Assembly: GCA_003104995.1 (NCBI GenBank)
Contig: PQAO01000024.1
Coordinates: forward strand, 1 to 64,000
Source of the DNA: Dehalococcoidia bacterium
Lineage (GTDB): Bacteria > Chloroflexota > Dehalococcoidia > Tepidiformales > Tepidiformaceae
Length of the DNA: 64,000 nt
Direction of reading: 5' to 3'
A program made the position numbers and the translations under genes. Under the pieces are notes generated by a model. It saw only the letters and a list, made by a program, of their open reading frames with translations, searched no databases and was not told where the DNA came from. Positions 51,382 through 59,799 of this stretch are shown one piece after another. Position 1 is the stretch's first letter. Each line of letters starts with the position of its first letter.

Positions 51382-52254
51382 ATGCCCGACGCCAGTGTCG
51401 TCCTGTACGAAGAGCGCGATTCGCTCGCCATCATCACGATCAACCGCCCGGAGAAGTTGAACACGCTGAACGAAGCGGTGATCCAGGGCATCGCCGACGG
51501 GATCGACGCGGCCACCGCCTCGCCGGATGTCTCGGCGATCATCCTTCGGGGCGCCGGGCGGACGTTCACCGCCGGGTACGACCTGAACCCGGGGGACAGC
51601 CGGACGCCGTGGGCGCGGCGCTACGGCGCGAAGGAGGTCGATGCGCGCCCGGGGGCGTGGGACCCGGTCCGCGACTACCAGTTCATGGGCTACAACATGA
51701 AGCGCTTCATGAAGCTCTGGGAGTGCCCCAAGCCGGTGATCGCGCAGATGCACGGGTACGCGCTCGGCGGCGGGACCGACCTGCTGCTGTGCGCGGACCT
51801 GATCTTCATGGCCGAGGACGCGATCATCGGTTACCCGCCCTCCCGGGTGTACGGGACGCCAACGACGATGATGTGGGTGTACCGGCTGGGGCTGGAACAC
51901 GCCAAGCAGTTCCTGCTTTCGGGTGACCAGGTGGACGCGCCAACGGCGCTGCGCATCGGGCTCGTCTCGAAGGTGTTTCCGCTGGACCGGCTGGCCGGGG
52001 AGACGGAAGCCTACGCGAGGCGGTTCCAGCACATCCCGGCGAACCAGCTCGCACTCAACAAGCTGCTCATCAACCAGGCCTACGAGAACATGGGCCTGCG
52101 GACCACGCAGATGTTCGGCACGTTCTTCGACGGCATCACGCGTCACACAGAGGAAGCGCTGCGCTGGGCGGAGGACTTCCGGAAGGTGGGGTTCCGCGAG
52201 ACCATCAGCCGGCGCGACGCGCCTTTCGGCGACTATGGCGAGCGGCCGCGCTGA
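51382..52254 (+). CDS. Crotonase-superfamily protein, divergent paralogue
   Basis: A 290-residue crotonase. TFTAGYDLNPGD and HGYALGGGTDLLLCADL mark the oxyanion hole. Here the first catalytic Glu is replaced by Asp (GGTDLL) and the second position is again Pro (IGYPPSRVYG), so ordinary hydratase activity is unlikely. It is related to the divergent neighbour but clearly distinct. CGGAGG lies six bases before the ATG at 51382, and a TAGACT box is at 51352. It may act on a specific acyl-CoA in the same pathway. Confidence 0.88.
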   Translation: MPDASVVLYEERDSLAIITINRPEKLNTLNEAVIQGIADGIDAATASPDVSAIILRGAGRTFTAGYDLNPGDSRTPWARRYGAKEVDARPGAWDPVRDYQFMGYNMKRFMKLWECPKPVIAQMHGYALGGGTDLLLCADLIFMAEDAIIGYPPSRVYGTPTTMMWVYRLGLEHAKQFLLSGDQVDAPTALRIGLVSKVFPLDRLAGETEAYARRFQHIPANQLALNKLLINQAYENMGLRTTQMFGTFFDGITRHTEEALRWAEDFRKVGFRETISRRDAPFGDYGERPR

Positions 52255-52295
52255 AGAAGCCGCCGGCTTACGGTACCGCGCACTGGAGCAGGGCC

Positions 52296-54056
52296 TCAGG
52301 CCTCCGGGGGCGCCAGCACCACCACCAGATCCTCCGCGCCGTGAATGCCGCGCACGATGATCTTTTCGACGTCGGCCGTGCGGCTGGCGCCGGTGAGGAT
52401 GAGCGCGTCGCCATCACCGAGGTAGCTCGCGAGCCCGGCCGGGTGTTCGACGATGGTAGCGGGGTCCACGCGGACGACCACACGCGTGGCGGCGAGGAGC
52501 GGACGGCGGTCGGTGGCATCGCCGGTCAGCAGTACGCTGCCGGTACCGGCAACCGCGGCGGTGGCCTGGAGCAGGCGGTCGCCCTCGCGCGGCTCGTACT
52601 CGGTGACCACGGTGACGCCGAGCTGGCCGGCGCGGTGGGCGAACCGCCCGGGGAGCGTGGCCGGCAGCACCTCGCCGGGGGCGATGATCGGCGCTTCGGC
52701 GCGGCCGGGTGAGGCCTGGATCAGCAAGTCGACATCGTGCACGGCCGCGGGATCGGGCAGGAGGCGCGGATCGTCGCGGTGCTTGCCGGGCGGACGGACC
52801 ACCCGCCCGAAGCTATGGAGGCCGATGCGGGCCATGGCGGAGGCGGCGCGGGCACGGGTGGCGCCGGTCATGGTGGCGGCCCAGGCCCTCCAGGCGAGCC
52901 GCTCGGGCCTGCCCGCCACCTGGCCCTTCGAGACCGCATCGGCGCGGAGGTCGAGCAACATGCGGTGGAGCGGGATGCCCACGGGGCAGACCTCGGTGCA
53001 GCGGCCACAGAGGCTCGATGCGAACGGGAGGTCGGCGTAGCGGCCATCGCGCCAGAGCAGCGGAGAGATGATGGCGCCGATCGGGCCCATGTAGGGCGAG
53101 CCGTAGGACAGGCCGCCGGCCGAACGATAGACGGGGCAGCTATTCATGCAGGCGCCGCAACGGATGCACTTGAGCACCTCGCGGTAGCGCGGGTCGGCCA
53201 GGATGCGGGAGCGGCCATGGTCGACGAACACGACGTGGCGCTCCTGTCCGGGCGCTGGGCCGGCGAGGAAATGCGAGAACGCGGTGAGCGGCTGGGCGGT
53301 GGCGCTGGGCGCGAGGACCTGGAGGATCGCGAGTGCGCCGGCCTCATCGGCGACCACCTTCTCCAGCCCGGTGATGACGATGTGGAGTTTCGGGTGGCTG
53401 GCGCCGAGGGAGACATTGCCCTCGTTTTCGACGATGACGATGCGTCCGCTGCTGGCGACGACCGCGTTGGCGCCAGTAATGCCGGCATCGCAATCCTTGA
53501 AGAACTCGCCTACCACATCGCGGACGTAGCGCGAGAGGCGGGCCGGGTCGTCGTCGGGCAATTCGGCGCCGGTGCGCTCAAGCATCTCGCGGATGCGGGC
53601 GCGGTTGAGATGGAGCGCGGGGGCGGTGATGTGGCTGGGCCCGCGGCCCTCGATGTCGACGATGTACTCGCCGATATCGGTCTCGAGGAGGTCGATGCCG
53701 GCGGCGCGAAGGGCGTGGGTGAGACCGATTTCCTCGCCGACCATGGACTTGGACTTGGCGACGCGCTTCGCATCGCCGAGGAGCTGGCGGATCGTGGCCA
53801 CTGCCTCGGCGGGAGTGGCGGCGCGGTGGTAGCCGATGCCCCGGCGGGCGAACTGTTCGCGGGCCTGGGCGTGCAACTCCTCCAGGTGGTCAACCGCATA
53901 GGCGCGGGCCGCGGCGGCGCGATCGCGGGCGTCCAGCGGGCCCCGGCCGAGCGTTGCCGCGGAATCGGCCATGAGCTTGCGCATGATGGGGGTGACGGTG
54001 GCCGAGGGGCGCTGGTCGCGGATTTCGCGGGCGGCGCGCTCGCGAAACGTGCTCAC
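52296..54056 (-). CDS. Fused LutB-LutC-like protein (LUD domain, two 4Fe-4S motifs, second LUD domain)
   Basis: A 586-residue protein. Residues ~60-285 are a LutB-type LUD domain. Two ferredoxin-like motifs follow: CIRCGACMNSCPVYR (~295) and CGRCTEVCPVGIPLH (~348). Residues ~440-586 form a second LUD domain ending in the LutC hallmark TGASRTADVEKIIVRGIHG. In Bacillus the LutA, LutB and LutC proteins together oxidise L-lactate; here B and C are one chain. The GTG start overlaps the lutA stop, so the two genes are coupled. The fused protein probably takes electrons from a 2-hydroxy acid, but the substrate is inferred only. Confidence 0.86.
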   Translation of the reverse strand: MSTFRERAAREIRDQRPSATVTPIMRKLMADSAATLGRGPLDARDRAAAARAYAVDHLEELHAQAREQFARRGIGYHRAATPAEAVATIRQLLGDAKRVAKSKSMVGEEIGLTHALRAAGIDLLETDIGEYIVDIEGRGPSHITAPALHLNRARIREMLERTGAELPDDDPARLSRYVRDVVGEFFKDCDAGITGANAVVASSGRIVIVENEGNVSLGASHPKLHIVITGLEKVVADEAGALAILQVLAPSATAQPLTAFSHFLAGPAPGQERHVVFVDHGRSRILADPRYREVLKCIRCGACMNSCPVYRSAGGLSYGSPYMGPIGAIISPLLWRDGRYADLPFASSLCGRCTEVCPVGIPLHRMLLDLRADAVSKGQVAGRPERLAWRAWAATMTGATRARAASAMARIGLHSFGRVVRPPGKHRDDPRLLPDPAAVHDVDLLIQASPGRAEAPIIAPGEVLPATLPGRFAHRAGQLGVTVVTEYEPREGDRLLQATAAVAGTGSVLLTGDATDRRPLLAATRVVVRVDPATIVEHPAGLASYLGDGDALILTGASRTADVEKIIVRGIHGAEDLVVVLAPPEA

Positions 54057-54772
54057 GCGAGCGCCCTCACCAGGATTTCCGGCAGCGACCAGCCCTCGAG
54101 TTGGACGCCCATGCCCTCGGCCCCGGACTGGATATGGGCCAGGCAGGAGAAGTCGGCCGAGACGAGGACACGGGCGCCGGTGAGGGCCACGTCATCGAGC
54201 TTCGATGTGAGCATGGCGACGGACACTTCGGGCTGCTTGGCCGCGAAAGCGCCGCCGAACCCGCAGCATTCCTCTTCGAACGTCATCCGGCGGACTTCGA
54301 GCCCTTCGATCCGCCCGAGCAGCGCAAGCACCGCGCCCGATGCGCCAAGCTCGCGGCGGGTGTGGCACGAATCGTGGTAGGCGACGACGCCTTCGAGCTG
54401 AAGCCCGAGGGTACCCAGGTTCGGGTGCGCCGCCACGTAGCTCGCGAAATCGACGAACCGTTCCGCGATGCGTTGCGCCCCCGTGGCGCGCTCGCCTTCG
54501 AACAGCGGAGGAAGGTAATGCCGGACCATGCTGGTGCATGAGCTGGAAGTCACGACCACTGCCTCGAATGGCTGGCCGGCTTTGAGCAGCTCGCGGCCGA
54601 CGGACTTCGCCTCGGCGCGGAAGCCGCTGTTGAAGGCCGGCTGCCCGCAACAGCGCCCGTCGATGAGGGAGACCTGGTCGCCGAGCGCCTCGAGAATGCG
54701 CCGGGCGTTCGCGGCATCCTGGGGGCGGATGGTGGCCATGTAGCAGGGGTCGAAGAGTGCGATGCGTGCCAC
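54053..54772 (-). CDS. LutA-like Fe-S protein with CCG domains
   Basis: A 239-residue protein with two cysteine-rich CCG domains: GRCCGQPAFNSGF and ECCGFGGAF, each preceded by a single Cys (FDPCYMA, YHDSCHT). The fold is that of HdrD/GlpC and LutA, which binds an Fe-S cluster and interacts with a partner oxidoreductase. It lies upstream of and overlaps the fused LutB-LutC gene. The GTG at 54772 has TACAAT ending six bases before it and no ribosome-binding site. Confidence 0.88.
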   Translation of the reverse strand: MARIALFDPCYMATIRPQDAANARRILEALGDQVSLIDGRCCGQPAFNSGFRAEAKSVGRELLKAGQPFEAVVVTSSSCTSMVRHYLPPLFEGERATGAQRIAERFVDFASYVAAHPNLGTLGLQLEGVVAYHDSCHTRRELGASGAVLALLGRIEGLEVRRMTFEEECCGFGGAFAAKQPEVSVAMLTSKLDDVALTGARVLVSADFSCLAHIQSGAEGMGVQLEGWSLPEILVRALA

Positions 54773-54778
54773 GGGGGC

Positions 54779-54784
54779 ATTGTA
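54779..54784 (-). promoter_or_regulatory. -10 box of a probable leaderless promoter (lutA-like gene)
   Basis: On the minus strand TACAAT ends six bases before the GTG at 54772. A -35 box is not obvious. Confidence 0.55.
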
Positions 54785-54847
54785 GAGGAGTTACGGCCGG
54801 GCGCTGCACAACCACGTTTTCTTGTGCGGGCGGGTGACACGCCCCGA

Positions 54848-54871
54848 GGCCCCGGACAGTCCTCCGGGGCC
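54848..54871 (-). terminator. Possible terminator after the MMPL gene
   Basis: GGCCCCGGA / TCCGGGGCC, nine perfect pairs with a six-base loop, 26 bases beyond the MMPL stop. There is no T-run, so the call is tentative. Confidence 0.5.
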
Positions 54872-54896
54872 CCGGGCAGGGAAGGAGACGGGTTGA

Positions 54897-57143
54897 TCAG
54901 TCGCCGCTGGTGAGGATTGGACCGAGCTCGAAGGCGAGAGCCTCGTGGCTGGGGACACGGCCGGCGGTGTGGCGGGCAGGGCCCTCCACCGAGATTCGCG
55001 GCATCCACTCCAGCCATGACGGCAGGTACCAGTTCCGCGAACCCAGGAGCTCCATGCTCGCGGGGACGAGGACCGAGCGGACGACGGTTGCGTCGAGGAA
55101 GACCGCGACGGCGAGGCCGAAGCCGACCTGCTGGAGGGCGATCATGTCGCCGAGAGCGAAGCCGCTGAAGACGGCCATCATGATGGCGGCGGCGCCGGTG
55201 ATGATGTGGGCGGTCGAGCGCAGCCCATGGGCGACCGCGGCCGCATTGTCGCCGGTCTGGAGGAAGCGCTCCTGGATGCGGCTCAGCAGGAAGACGTGGT
55301 AGTCCATGGAGAGCCCGAAGAGGACGGCGAAGAGGAACACGGGCAGGAACGCCTCCACCTGGTCGGCCTGGTGGAAGCCAAGGAGGCTGGCGCCCACGCC
55401 CTCCTGGAAGACGAGCACGACGAGCCCGTAGGCCGCGCCCACGCTCAGCAGGTTCATGATGATGGCCTTCACCGGGATGACGATGGAGCGGAAGACCATG
55501 GTCAGGAGGATGAAGCTCAAGGTGAGCACGAAGGCGATGACGATCGGCAGGTACTGCTCCATGGTGTCGATGTAATCGACGTTCTGGGCGGTGCCGCCGC
55601 CGACGTACACCTCGCTGCCGGTGTTACCGAACGCGGCGGGGATGTACTCGCCGCGGAGCCGGCGGAGGGCGTCCATCGCCCGTTCGCTGGTAGCGTCGCC
55701 GTTCAGGAGGACGGTGAAGTAGCCGTACTGGCCGCCCTCGACGGTGGTGAGGGTGGACATGGTGGAGAAGTCGCCATCTTCGGCGATGGACTTGCGCAGG
55801 TTGGCGACCGCGAGGGAAACCTCAGCCGAGTCGGCGTTGCCTTCGATGACGACCTCTGCCGGGTCGATGAGGCCGGCCGAGAACTCCTCGTTGAGGACGT
55901 TGAAGGCCTGCGCCGACTGGAGATGCTGCGGGAAGGTGCTGAGCCCCAGCGAGCCGATGTTGATGCGGGCGTAGGGCAGGGCCATGGCGACCAGGAGGGC
56001 GACCGAGGTGGTCGCGGCGATCCAGGGGTGGCGCATCACGAGCATGGTGGTTTTGCCGAAGAAGCCGGAATCGATGGGCTGCTCGCTCTTCGTCTTTCGT
56101 CCGGGAAGGCGGAGCCAGTTGATGCGGTCGCCGAGGAGGCTGAGGACGGCCGGGAGCAACGTGAGGGCGACGGCGACGGCCGCGATGACCACGGTGATGG
56201 CGCCGATCGCCATCCCGCCGAACATGCTGGCCGGCACGATGACGAGACCGGCCAGGGCGATGATGACCGTGATGCCTGAGAAGAGTACCGCGCGGCTGGC
56301 GGTGTTGCCGGCCGCGACGACCGCATCGACCTTCTCCAGCCCCGCGGCACGCTCCTCGCGGAAGCGTTCGACGATGAAGAGGGTGTAGTCGATACCGACG
56401 GCGAGGCCAATCATCGTGATCATGTTGATGGTGGAGCTATCGATGCCGATGAACTGGCTGATGACGGCCGTGATGCCCATCGAGACGAGGATGCCAAGAA
56501 GGGCAAGGATGACGGGCACACCAGCAGCCACGGCGGCGCCGAAGACGATGAGCAGCACAAGGAGCGCGATCGGCAGGCCGATGGCTTCGCCGCGCGAGAG
56601 GTCCTTTTCGAACTGGTGATTTGCATCGTGCCAGATGGAGCCATCCCCGGCAGTCAGCACGGTGAATCCGTCGTGGCCGTTGCGTTCGGCGAGGAGTTCG
56701 GAGAGCGGGGCAACCGTGTCGGTCGCCTCGACGATGTCACCCTGAAGGGTGGCGGGGAGAATGGTGGTGTGGCGGTCGGCCGAGACAAGGGCCTGGTCGC
56801 CGGTTTCGTAGACGCTGGTTACGGCGGAGACCGTTCCGGGCAGGGCCTGGATGTCGGCGGTGAGCCGGGTGACGAAGGCCTGGAACTCAGGGGCATCGAC
56901 CGTGAGCGTGGCCGACTGGACCACGATGGTCTCGGCGGCCGGCGACTGGCCGAGGATGCGCTCTTCGAGCAGGTTGGCGGCCTTCTGCGAGTCGGACCCG
57001 CGAATTTCCCAGCTCGGCGTGATCTTGAGCTGCGAGGCGGTGCCAAGGGCGAGCACGATGAACGCCGCCCAGACGCCGAGGGTGAGCCACGGGTGGTTCG
57101 CGCTCTGGCGCGCAAGGCGGTCGGGTGAAAGGAATGTTCTCAA
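54897..57143 (-). CDS. MMPL/RND-family membrane transporter
   Basis: A 748-residue MMPL-type transporter with two similar halves, each having one membrane helix, an extracytoplasmic loop and a five- or six-helix bundle. Conserved features include GIDYTLFIVERFREE in the first half and FGLSMDYHVFLLSRIQE in the second, the Asp-Tyr pairs being the proton-relay residues. These export lipids or drugs using the proton gradient. The TTG at 57143 is chosen because GGGAGG lies just upstream; the frame runs on for more than 100 further codons that are low-complexity and unlike the family. Confidence 0.88.
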   Translation of the reverse strand: MRTFLSPDRLARQSANHPWLTLGVWAAFIVLALGTASQLKITPSWEIRGSDSQKAANLLEERILGQSPAAETIVVQSATLTVDAPEFQAFVTRLTADIQALPGTVSAVTSVYETGDQALVSADRHTTILPATLQGDIVEATDTVAPLSELLAERNGHDGFTVLTAGDGSIWHDANHQFEKDLSRGEAIGLPIALLVLLIVFGAAVAAGVPVILALLGILVSMGITAVISQFIGIDSSTINMITMIGLAVGIDYTLFIVERFREERAAGLEKVDAVVAAGNTASRAVLFSGITVIIALAGLVIVPASMFGGMAIGAITVVIAAVAVALTLLPAVLSLLGDRINWLRLPGRKTKSEQPIDSGFFGKTTMLVMRHPWIAATTSVALLVAMALPYARINIGSLGLSTFPQHLQSAQAFNVLNEEFSAGLIDPAEVVIEGNADSAEVSLAVANLRKSIAEDGDFSTMSTLTTVEGGQYGYFTVLLNGDATSERAMDALRRLRGEYIPAAFGNTGSEVYVGGGTAQNVDYIDTMEQYLPIVIAFVLTLSFILLTMVFRSIVIPVKAIIMNLLSVGAAYGLVVLVFQEGVGASLLGFHQADQVEAFLPVFLFAVLFGLSMDYHVFLLSRIQERFLQTGDNAAAVAHGLRSTAHIITGAAAIMMAVFSGFALGDMIALQQVGFGLAVAVFLDATVVRSVLVPASMELLGSRNWYLPSWLEWMPRISVEGPARHTAGRVPSHEALAFELGPILTSGD

Positions 57144-57283
57144 CGTGAATCCTCCCTGCGGCGGACCGGTGAGCGTGCCCGCCAGGTCTCTTCCAGTGTT
57201 GGGCAGCGACGGGGCTGGCCAATCAGCAGGGGGGACGAGCGGCGCTTGCGCTTTGTGACGAGCGGTGACTCCTCCCTCTGGGG

Positions 57284-57298
57284 GATTTCGCCGAAATC
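57284..57298. promoter_or_regulatory. Palindrome upstream of the MMPL gene, possible operator
   Basis: GATTTCG-c-CGAAATC, seven perfect pairs about one central base, in the 408-base region between the divergent MMPL and alcohol dehydrogenase genes. A candidate repressor site; no regulator is next to it. Confidence 0.4.
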
Positions 57299-57410
57299 GG
57301 CTACGGGAGGGCGGTTTTCTGTGAAGAATCTCGTTGACGCCCGTAACAAAACGTGCGCGGGTGCGTACTGAAGGGTGTGCAGCACCCCATCCGACGGGGA
57401 GGCACCCTGC

Positions 57411-57446
57411 AAGCCCGCCGGTCCGCAGCCCGGCGGGCTTCTCTAT
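57411..57446 (+). terminator. Hairpin in the region upstream of the alcohol dehydrogenase
   Basis: AAGCCCGCCG / CGGCGGGCTT (ten pairs, ten-base loop) followed by CTCTATT. It looks like a terminator, yet no gene precedes it on this strand: the region 57144-57551 otherwise holds no ORF. It might end a small RNA or act as a leader attenuator for the alcohol dehydrogenase gene. Confidence 0.5.
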
Positions 57447-57551
57447 TCCGCGCGGCAGCGCGCAACCGTCTCCCGGTCCATCACCTGCACTCCCTCGCAA
57501 GGGCGGGGTTATTCCGATAGGATTCGCCCCCTTAGAAGGAGGGACTCAACC

Positions 57552-58634
57552 ATGAAAGCTGCCATATTCCACGGCCCCCACCAGCCGCTCACCATCGAAA
57601 GCGTCGAGATCGACAAGCCCCTGGGCCGCGAGGTCGTCGTCCGCACGGTCGCCTCGGGCGTCTGCCACAGCGACCTCCACTTTGTAGACGGGCTGTATCC
57701 GATGCCGCCGCCGGCGATCCTCGGGCATGAGGCTGCCGGAATCGTCGAGGCCGTCGGCGACCAGGTGACCTATGTGAAGCCGGGCGACCACGTGATCTGC
57801 TGCCTGTCGGTGTTCTGCGGGCACTGCGAGATGTGCGTCAGCGGACGGCCGAACCTTTGCCGCAACCCCGACCTTCGGCGCCGGCCGGACCAGCCGCCAA
57901 AGCTGAGCTGGAACGGCACGCCGGTCGCCCAATTCGCCAACCTGGGCGCGTATGCCGAAAAGATGCTCGTTCACGAAAACGCGATCGTGAAAATGCGCGA
58001 CGACATGCCGTTCGGGGCGGCCGCGCTCATCGGCTGCGGCGTGACCACCGGCGTGGGCGCGGTGCTCAACACGGCCCGGATCGAGGCGGGCTCATCGGTC
58101 GCAGTGTTCGGCTGCGGCGGCGTCGGCCTCTCGGCGATCCAGGGCGCCCGCATCGGCGGCGCGCGCATGATCATCGCGGTCGACACGGTCGAATCGAAGC
58201 TCGCGACAGCGAAGGAACTCGGGGCCACGCACATCGTCGATGCCTCGTCGGGCGACCCGGTGAAGGCGATCCGCGACCTGACGAACGGCGGCGTCGAGTA
58301 CTCGTTCGAGGCGATCGGGTTGAAGCGGGCGGCCGAGCAGGCGTACGAGTGCCTGGGGATCGGCGGCACCGCCACGGTGATCGGGATGATCCCGGTGGGC
58401 CAGAAGATCGAACTCGATGGACCGTCGTTCCTGCAGGAGAAGAAGATCCAGGGCAGCTCGATGGGCTCGAACCGGTTCCTCAAGGACATGCCGCGTTACG
58501 TGGACTTCTACATGCAGGGGCGGCTGAAGCTCGACGAGATGATCACACGTACGGGCAAGCTGGAGGACGTGAACGAGGCCTTCCGGGCGATGAAGGCGGG
58601 CGAGGTCGCTCGCACGGTGCTGATGTTCGAGTAG
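57552..58634 (+). CDS. Zinc-dependent alcohol dehydrogenase
   Basis: A 360-residue medium-chain dehydrogenase. Catalytic zinc ligands are in SGVCHSDLHF and LGHEAAGIVE, and the structural zinc loop has its four Cys in FCGHCEMCVSGRPNLC. The Rossmann motif is VFGCGGVGLSAIQGA, and the following acidic residue (AVDTVE) favours NAD. It resembles the NDMA-dependent or class III-like group found with CoA metabolism. AAGGAGGG lies about eight bases before the ATG. Alcohol substrate not predictable. Confidence 0.92.
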   Translation: MKAAIFHGPHQPLTIESVEIDKPLGREVVVRTVASGVCHSDLHFVDGLYPMPPPAILGHEAAGIVEAVGDQVTYVKPGDHVICCLSVFCGHCEMCVSGRPNLCRNPDLRRRPDQPPKLSWNGTPVAQFANLGAYAEKMLVHENAIVKMRDDMPFGAAALIGCGVTTGVGAVLNTARIEAGSSVAVFGCGGVGLSAIQGARIGGARMIIAVDTVESKLATAKELGATHIVDASSGDPVKAIRDLTNGGVEYSFEAIGLKRAAEQAYECLGIGGTATVIGMIPVGQKIELDGPSFLQEKKIQGSSMGSNRFLKDMPRYVDFYMQGRLKLDEMITRTGKLEDVNEAFRAMKAGEVARTVLMFE

Positions 58635-58689
58635 CGCGGCAGGACTGAACAACGAGGCGCGGAGGCGCGGAGATTCAAGAAGAATCCTC

Positions 58690-58920
58690 TTGTCCGACGG
58701 GGCCGTTACCGAACGCACGGTGCGTCCGCTGGGGCTGTTCTTCTGGGGCAACAAGTGGTCGCTGACGGCATGGTGCGAACTGCGCCACGACTTCCGCGAC
58801 TTCCGGCTCGACCGGATGCAGGCGATGACCGCGCGGCCGGAGACGTTCGGGCCGGAGGCGGGGAAGGAGCTGGACGACTTCTTCAAGAAGATGGAGTCGG
58901 AGGAGCACGGGGAGTGGTAG
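58690..58920 (+). pseudogene. C-terminal remnant of a WYL-domain (YafY-type) regulator
   Basis: The frame encodes ERTVRPLGLFFWGNKWSLTAWCELRHDFRDFRLDRMQAM (shown here only as a pattern), matching the C-terminal WYL-domain segment of YafY-type regulators, where VRPLGLxFWGxxWxLxAWCELRxDFRxFRLDRI is typical. The N-terminal helix-turn-helix and the WYL core are missing; upstream DNA is an unrelated, short spacer after the alcohol dehydrogenase. An intact regulator may once have stood here. Confidence 0.75.
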
Positions 58921-58925
58921 GGGTG

Positions 58926-59204
58926 CTACGGCTCACTGGCCGTGATGAGCCAGTGGTATTCGTCCGCACTGAGGGTGCATTGCACGAGCGCCTCCAGTTG
59001 GGGCGCGGTGAGACCGAGCTGGCGGGCAATCCTCCCGAGCAGCGGCTGGCCTATCTGCCTCGGCCCGCCATGACTGACCATGGTAGTTCGGACCACCACG
59101 CCGCCAACGCGCACCTTGAACCAGATGTGGCGACGCTGCGGATCCTCGTCAGCGCCCACTTTCGCGCGCAGCGTCCGCAGAAGATCGCCTGTATCGATTG
59201 CCAT
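58926..59204 (-). CDS. Small protein, possible HicA-like toxin
   Basis: A 92-residue protein with the pattern IWFKVRVGGVVVRTTMVSHGGPRQIGQPLLGRIARQLGLTAPQLEALVQCTLS. It resembles a class of small proteins annotated as HicA-like or type II toxin-antitoxin components, with an SHG motif where HicA has its catalytic His. The assignment is from memory of this pattern, not from a search. GGGAGCGG precedes the ATG, and the gene lies 19 bases after the gene below, which would be the partner. Confidence 0.5.
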   Translation of the reverse strand: MAIDTGDLLRTLRAKVGADEDPQRRHIWFKVRVGGVVVRTTMVSHGGPRQIGQPLLGRIARQLGLTAPQLEALVQCTLSADEYHWLITASEP

Positions 59205-59223
59205 TGAGCCGCTCCCGGGAGGG

Positions 59224-59604
59224 CTATCGCCCGATCAATGCCTCGATGAAGCGCAGATGGGCGGCCAGTCTCGCGCTGATCTTCGGAGACTCGCTGAGCA
59301 GCACGAGGCGGTACTCGAGAAGCGCGTGGACGAAATCCTCAAAAGCAGCTTCCGGAGTTACGCCCTGGCCGAACACGCCCGTGACGGGCTCTTCGACAAT
59401 GAAGCCGTCTTCGATTCCGTGCTCCAGCCTCACCGGCACAGGGAGCGCCGACGATGGGTCCACGGCATGGTGACCTCGGGCGAGCAGAAGGGCGCGCACG
59501 AGCAGTCCGTCGACGGTGACATCGGTCTCCAGGCGAACCGCACGCGGGTCCGCATCGCCGCCAGTCGTTTCCGCGCGGAACTCGAGCACGGGAGGGGGGC
59601 TCAC
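59224..59604 (-). CDS. Small protein, possible HicB-like antitoxin
   Basis: A 126-residue protein. Its C-terminal half (EPVTGVFGQGVTPEAAFEDFVHALLEYRLVLLSE) resembles the partial RNase-H-like fold of HicB antitoxins (G.G.T.EEA...). It is the first gene of the pair with the HicA-like gene, a GTG start. The antitoxin-first order differs from the usual hicA-hicB order. No DNA-binding domain is obvious. Confidence 0.45.
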   Translation of the reverse strand: MSPPPVLEFRAETTGGDADPRAVRLETDVTVDGLLVRALLLARGHHAVDPSSALPVPVRLEHGIEDGFIVEEPVTGVFGQGVTPEAAFEDFVHALLEYRLVLLSESPKISARLAAHLRFIEALIGR

Positions 59605-59772
59605 GGAGCTACAGTCCTTGGGCGTGCCGGCATGTCTCCATTGTCAGCCTTACAACGCGGGATTGCCATCACGCACCGACAGGCGCGCCACCCCACTTGT
59701 CGAATGGCCCCGTTCGGCCGATACTCTCTTCACGATGCATTGCACCGTCATGTTTGCGAAGGAACGCACGAT

Positions 59773-59799
59773 CGCCCCGGACTCACCGGGGCGCGCTCT
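59773..59799 (+). promoter_or_regulatory. Hairpin with terminator-like tail upstream of leuA, possible attenuator
   Basis: CGCCCCGG-actca-CCGGGGCG (eight pairs) followed by CGCTCTTTG. It is in the otherwise gene-free stretch 59605-60016 and about 220 bases before leuA. It might be part of an attenuation leader. I could not find a T-box motif. Confidence 0.4.

Noticed and set aside
57143-57500. N-terminal extension of the MMPL transporter
   Set aside because: The extra codons are low-complexity and unlike the family, while a good ribosome-binding site lies before the TTG at 57143.
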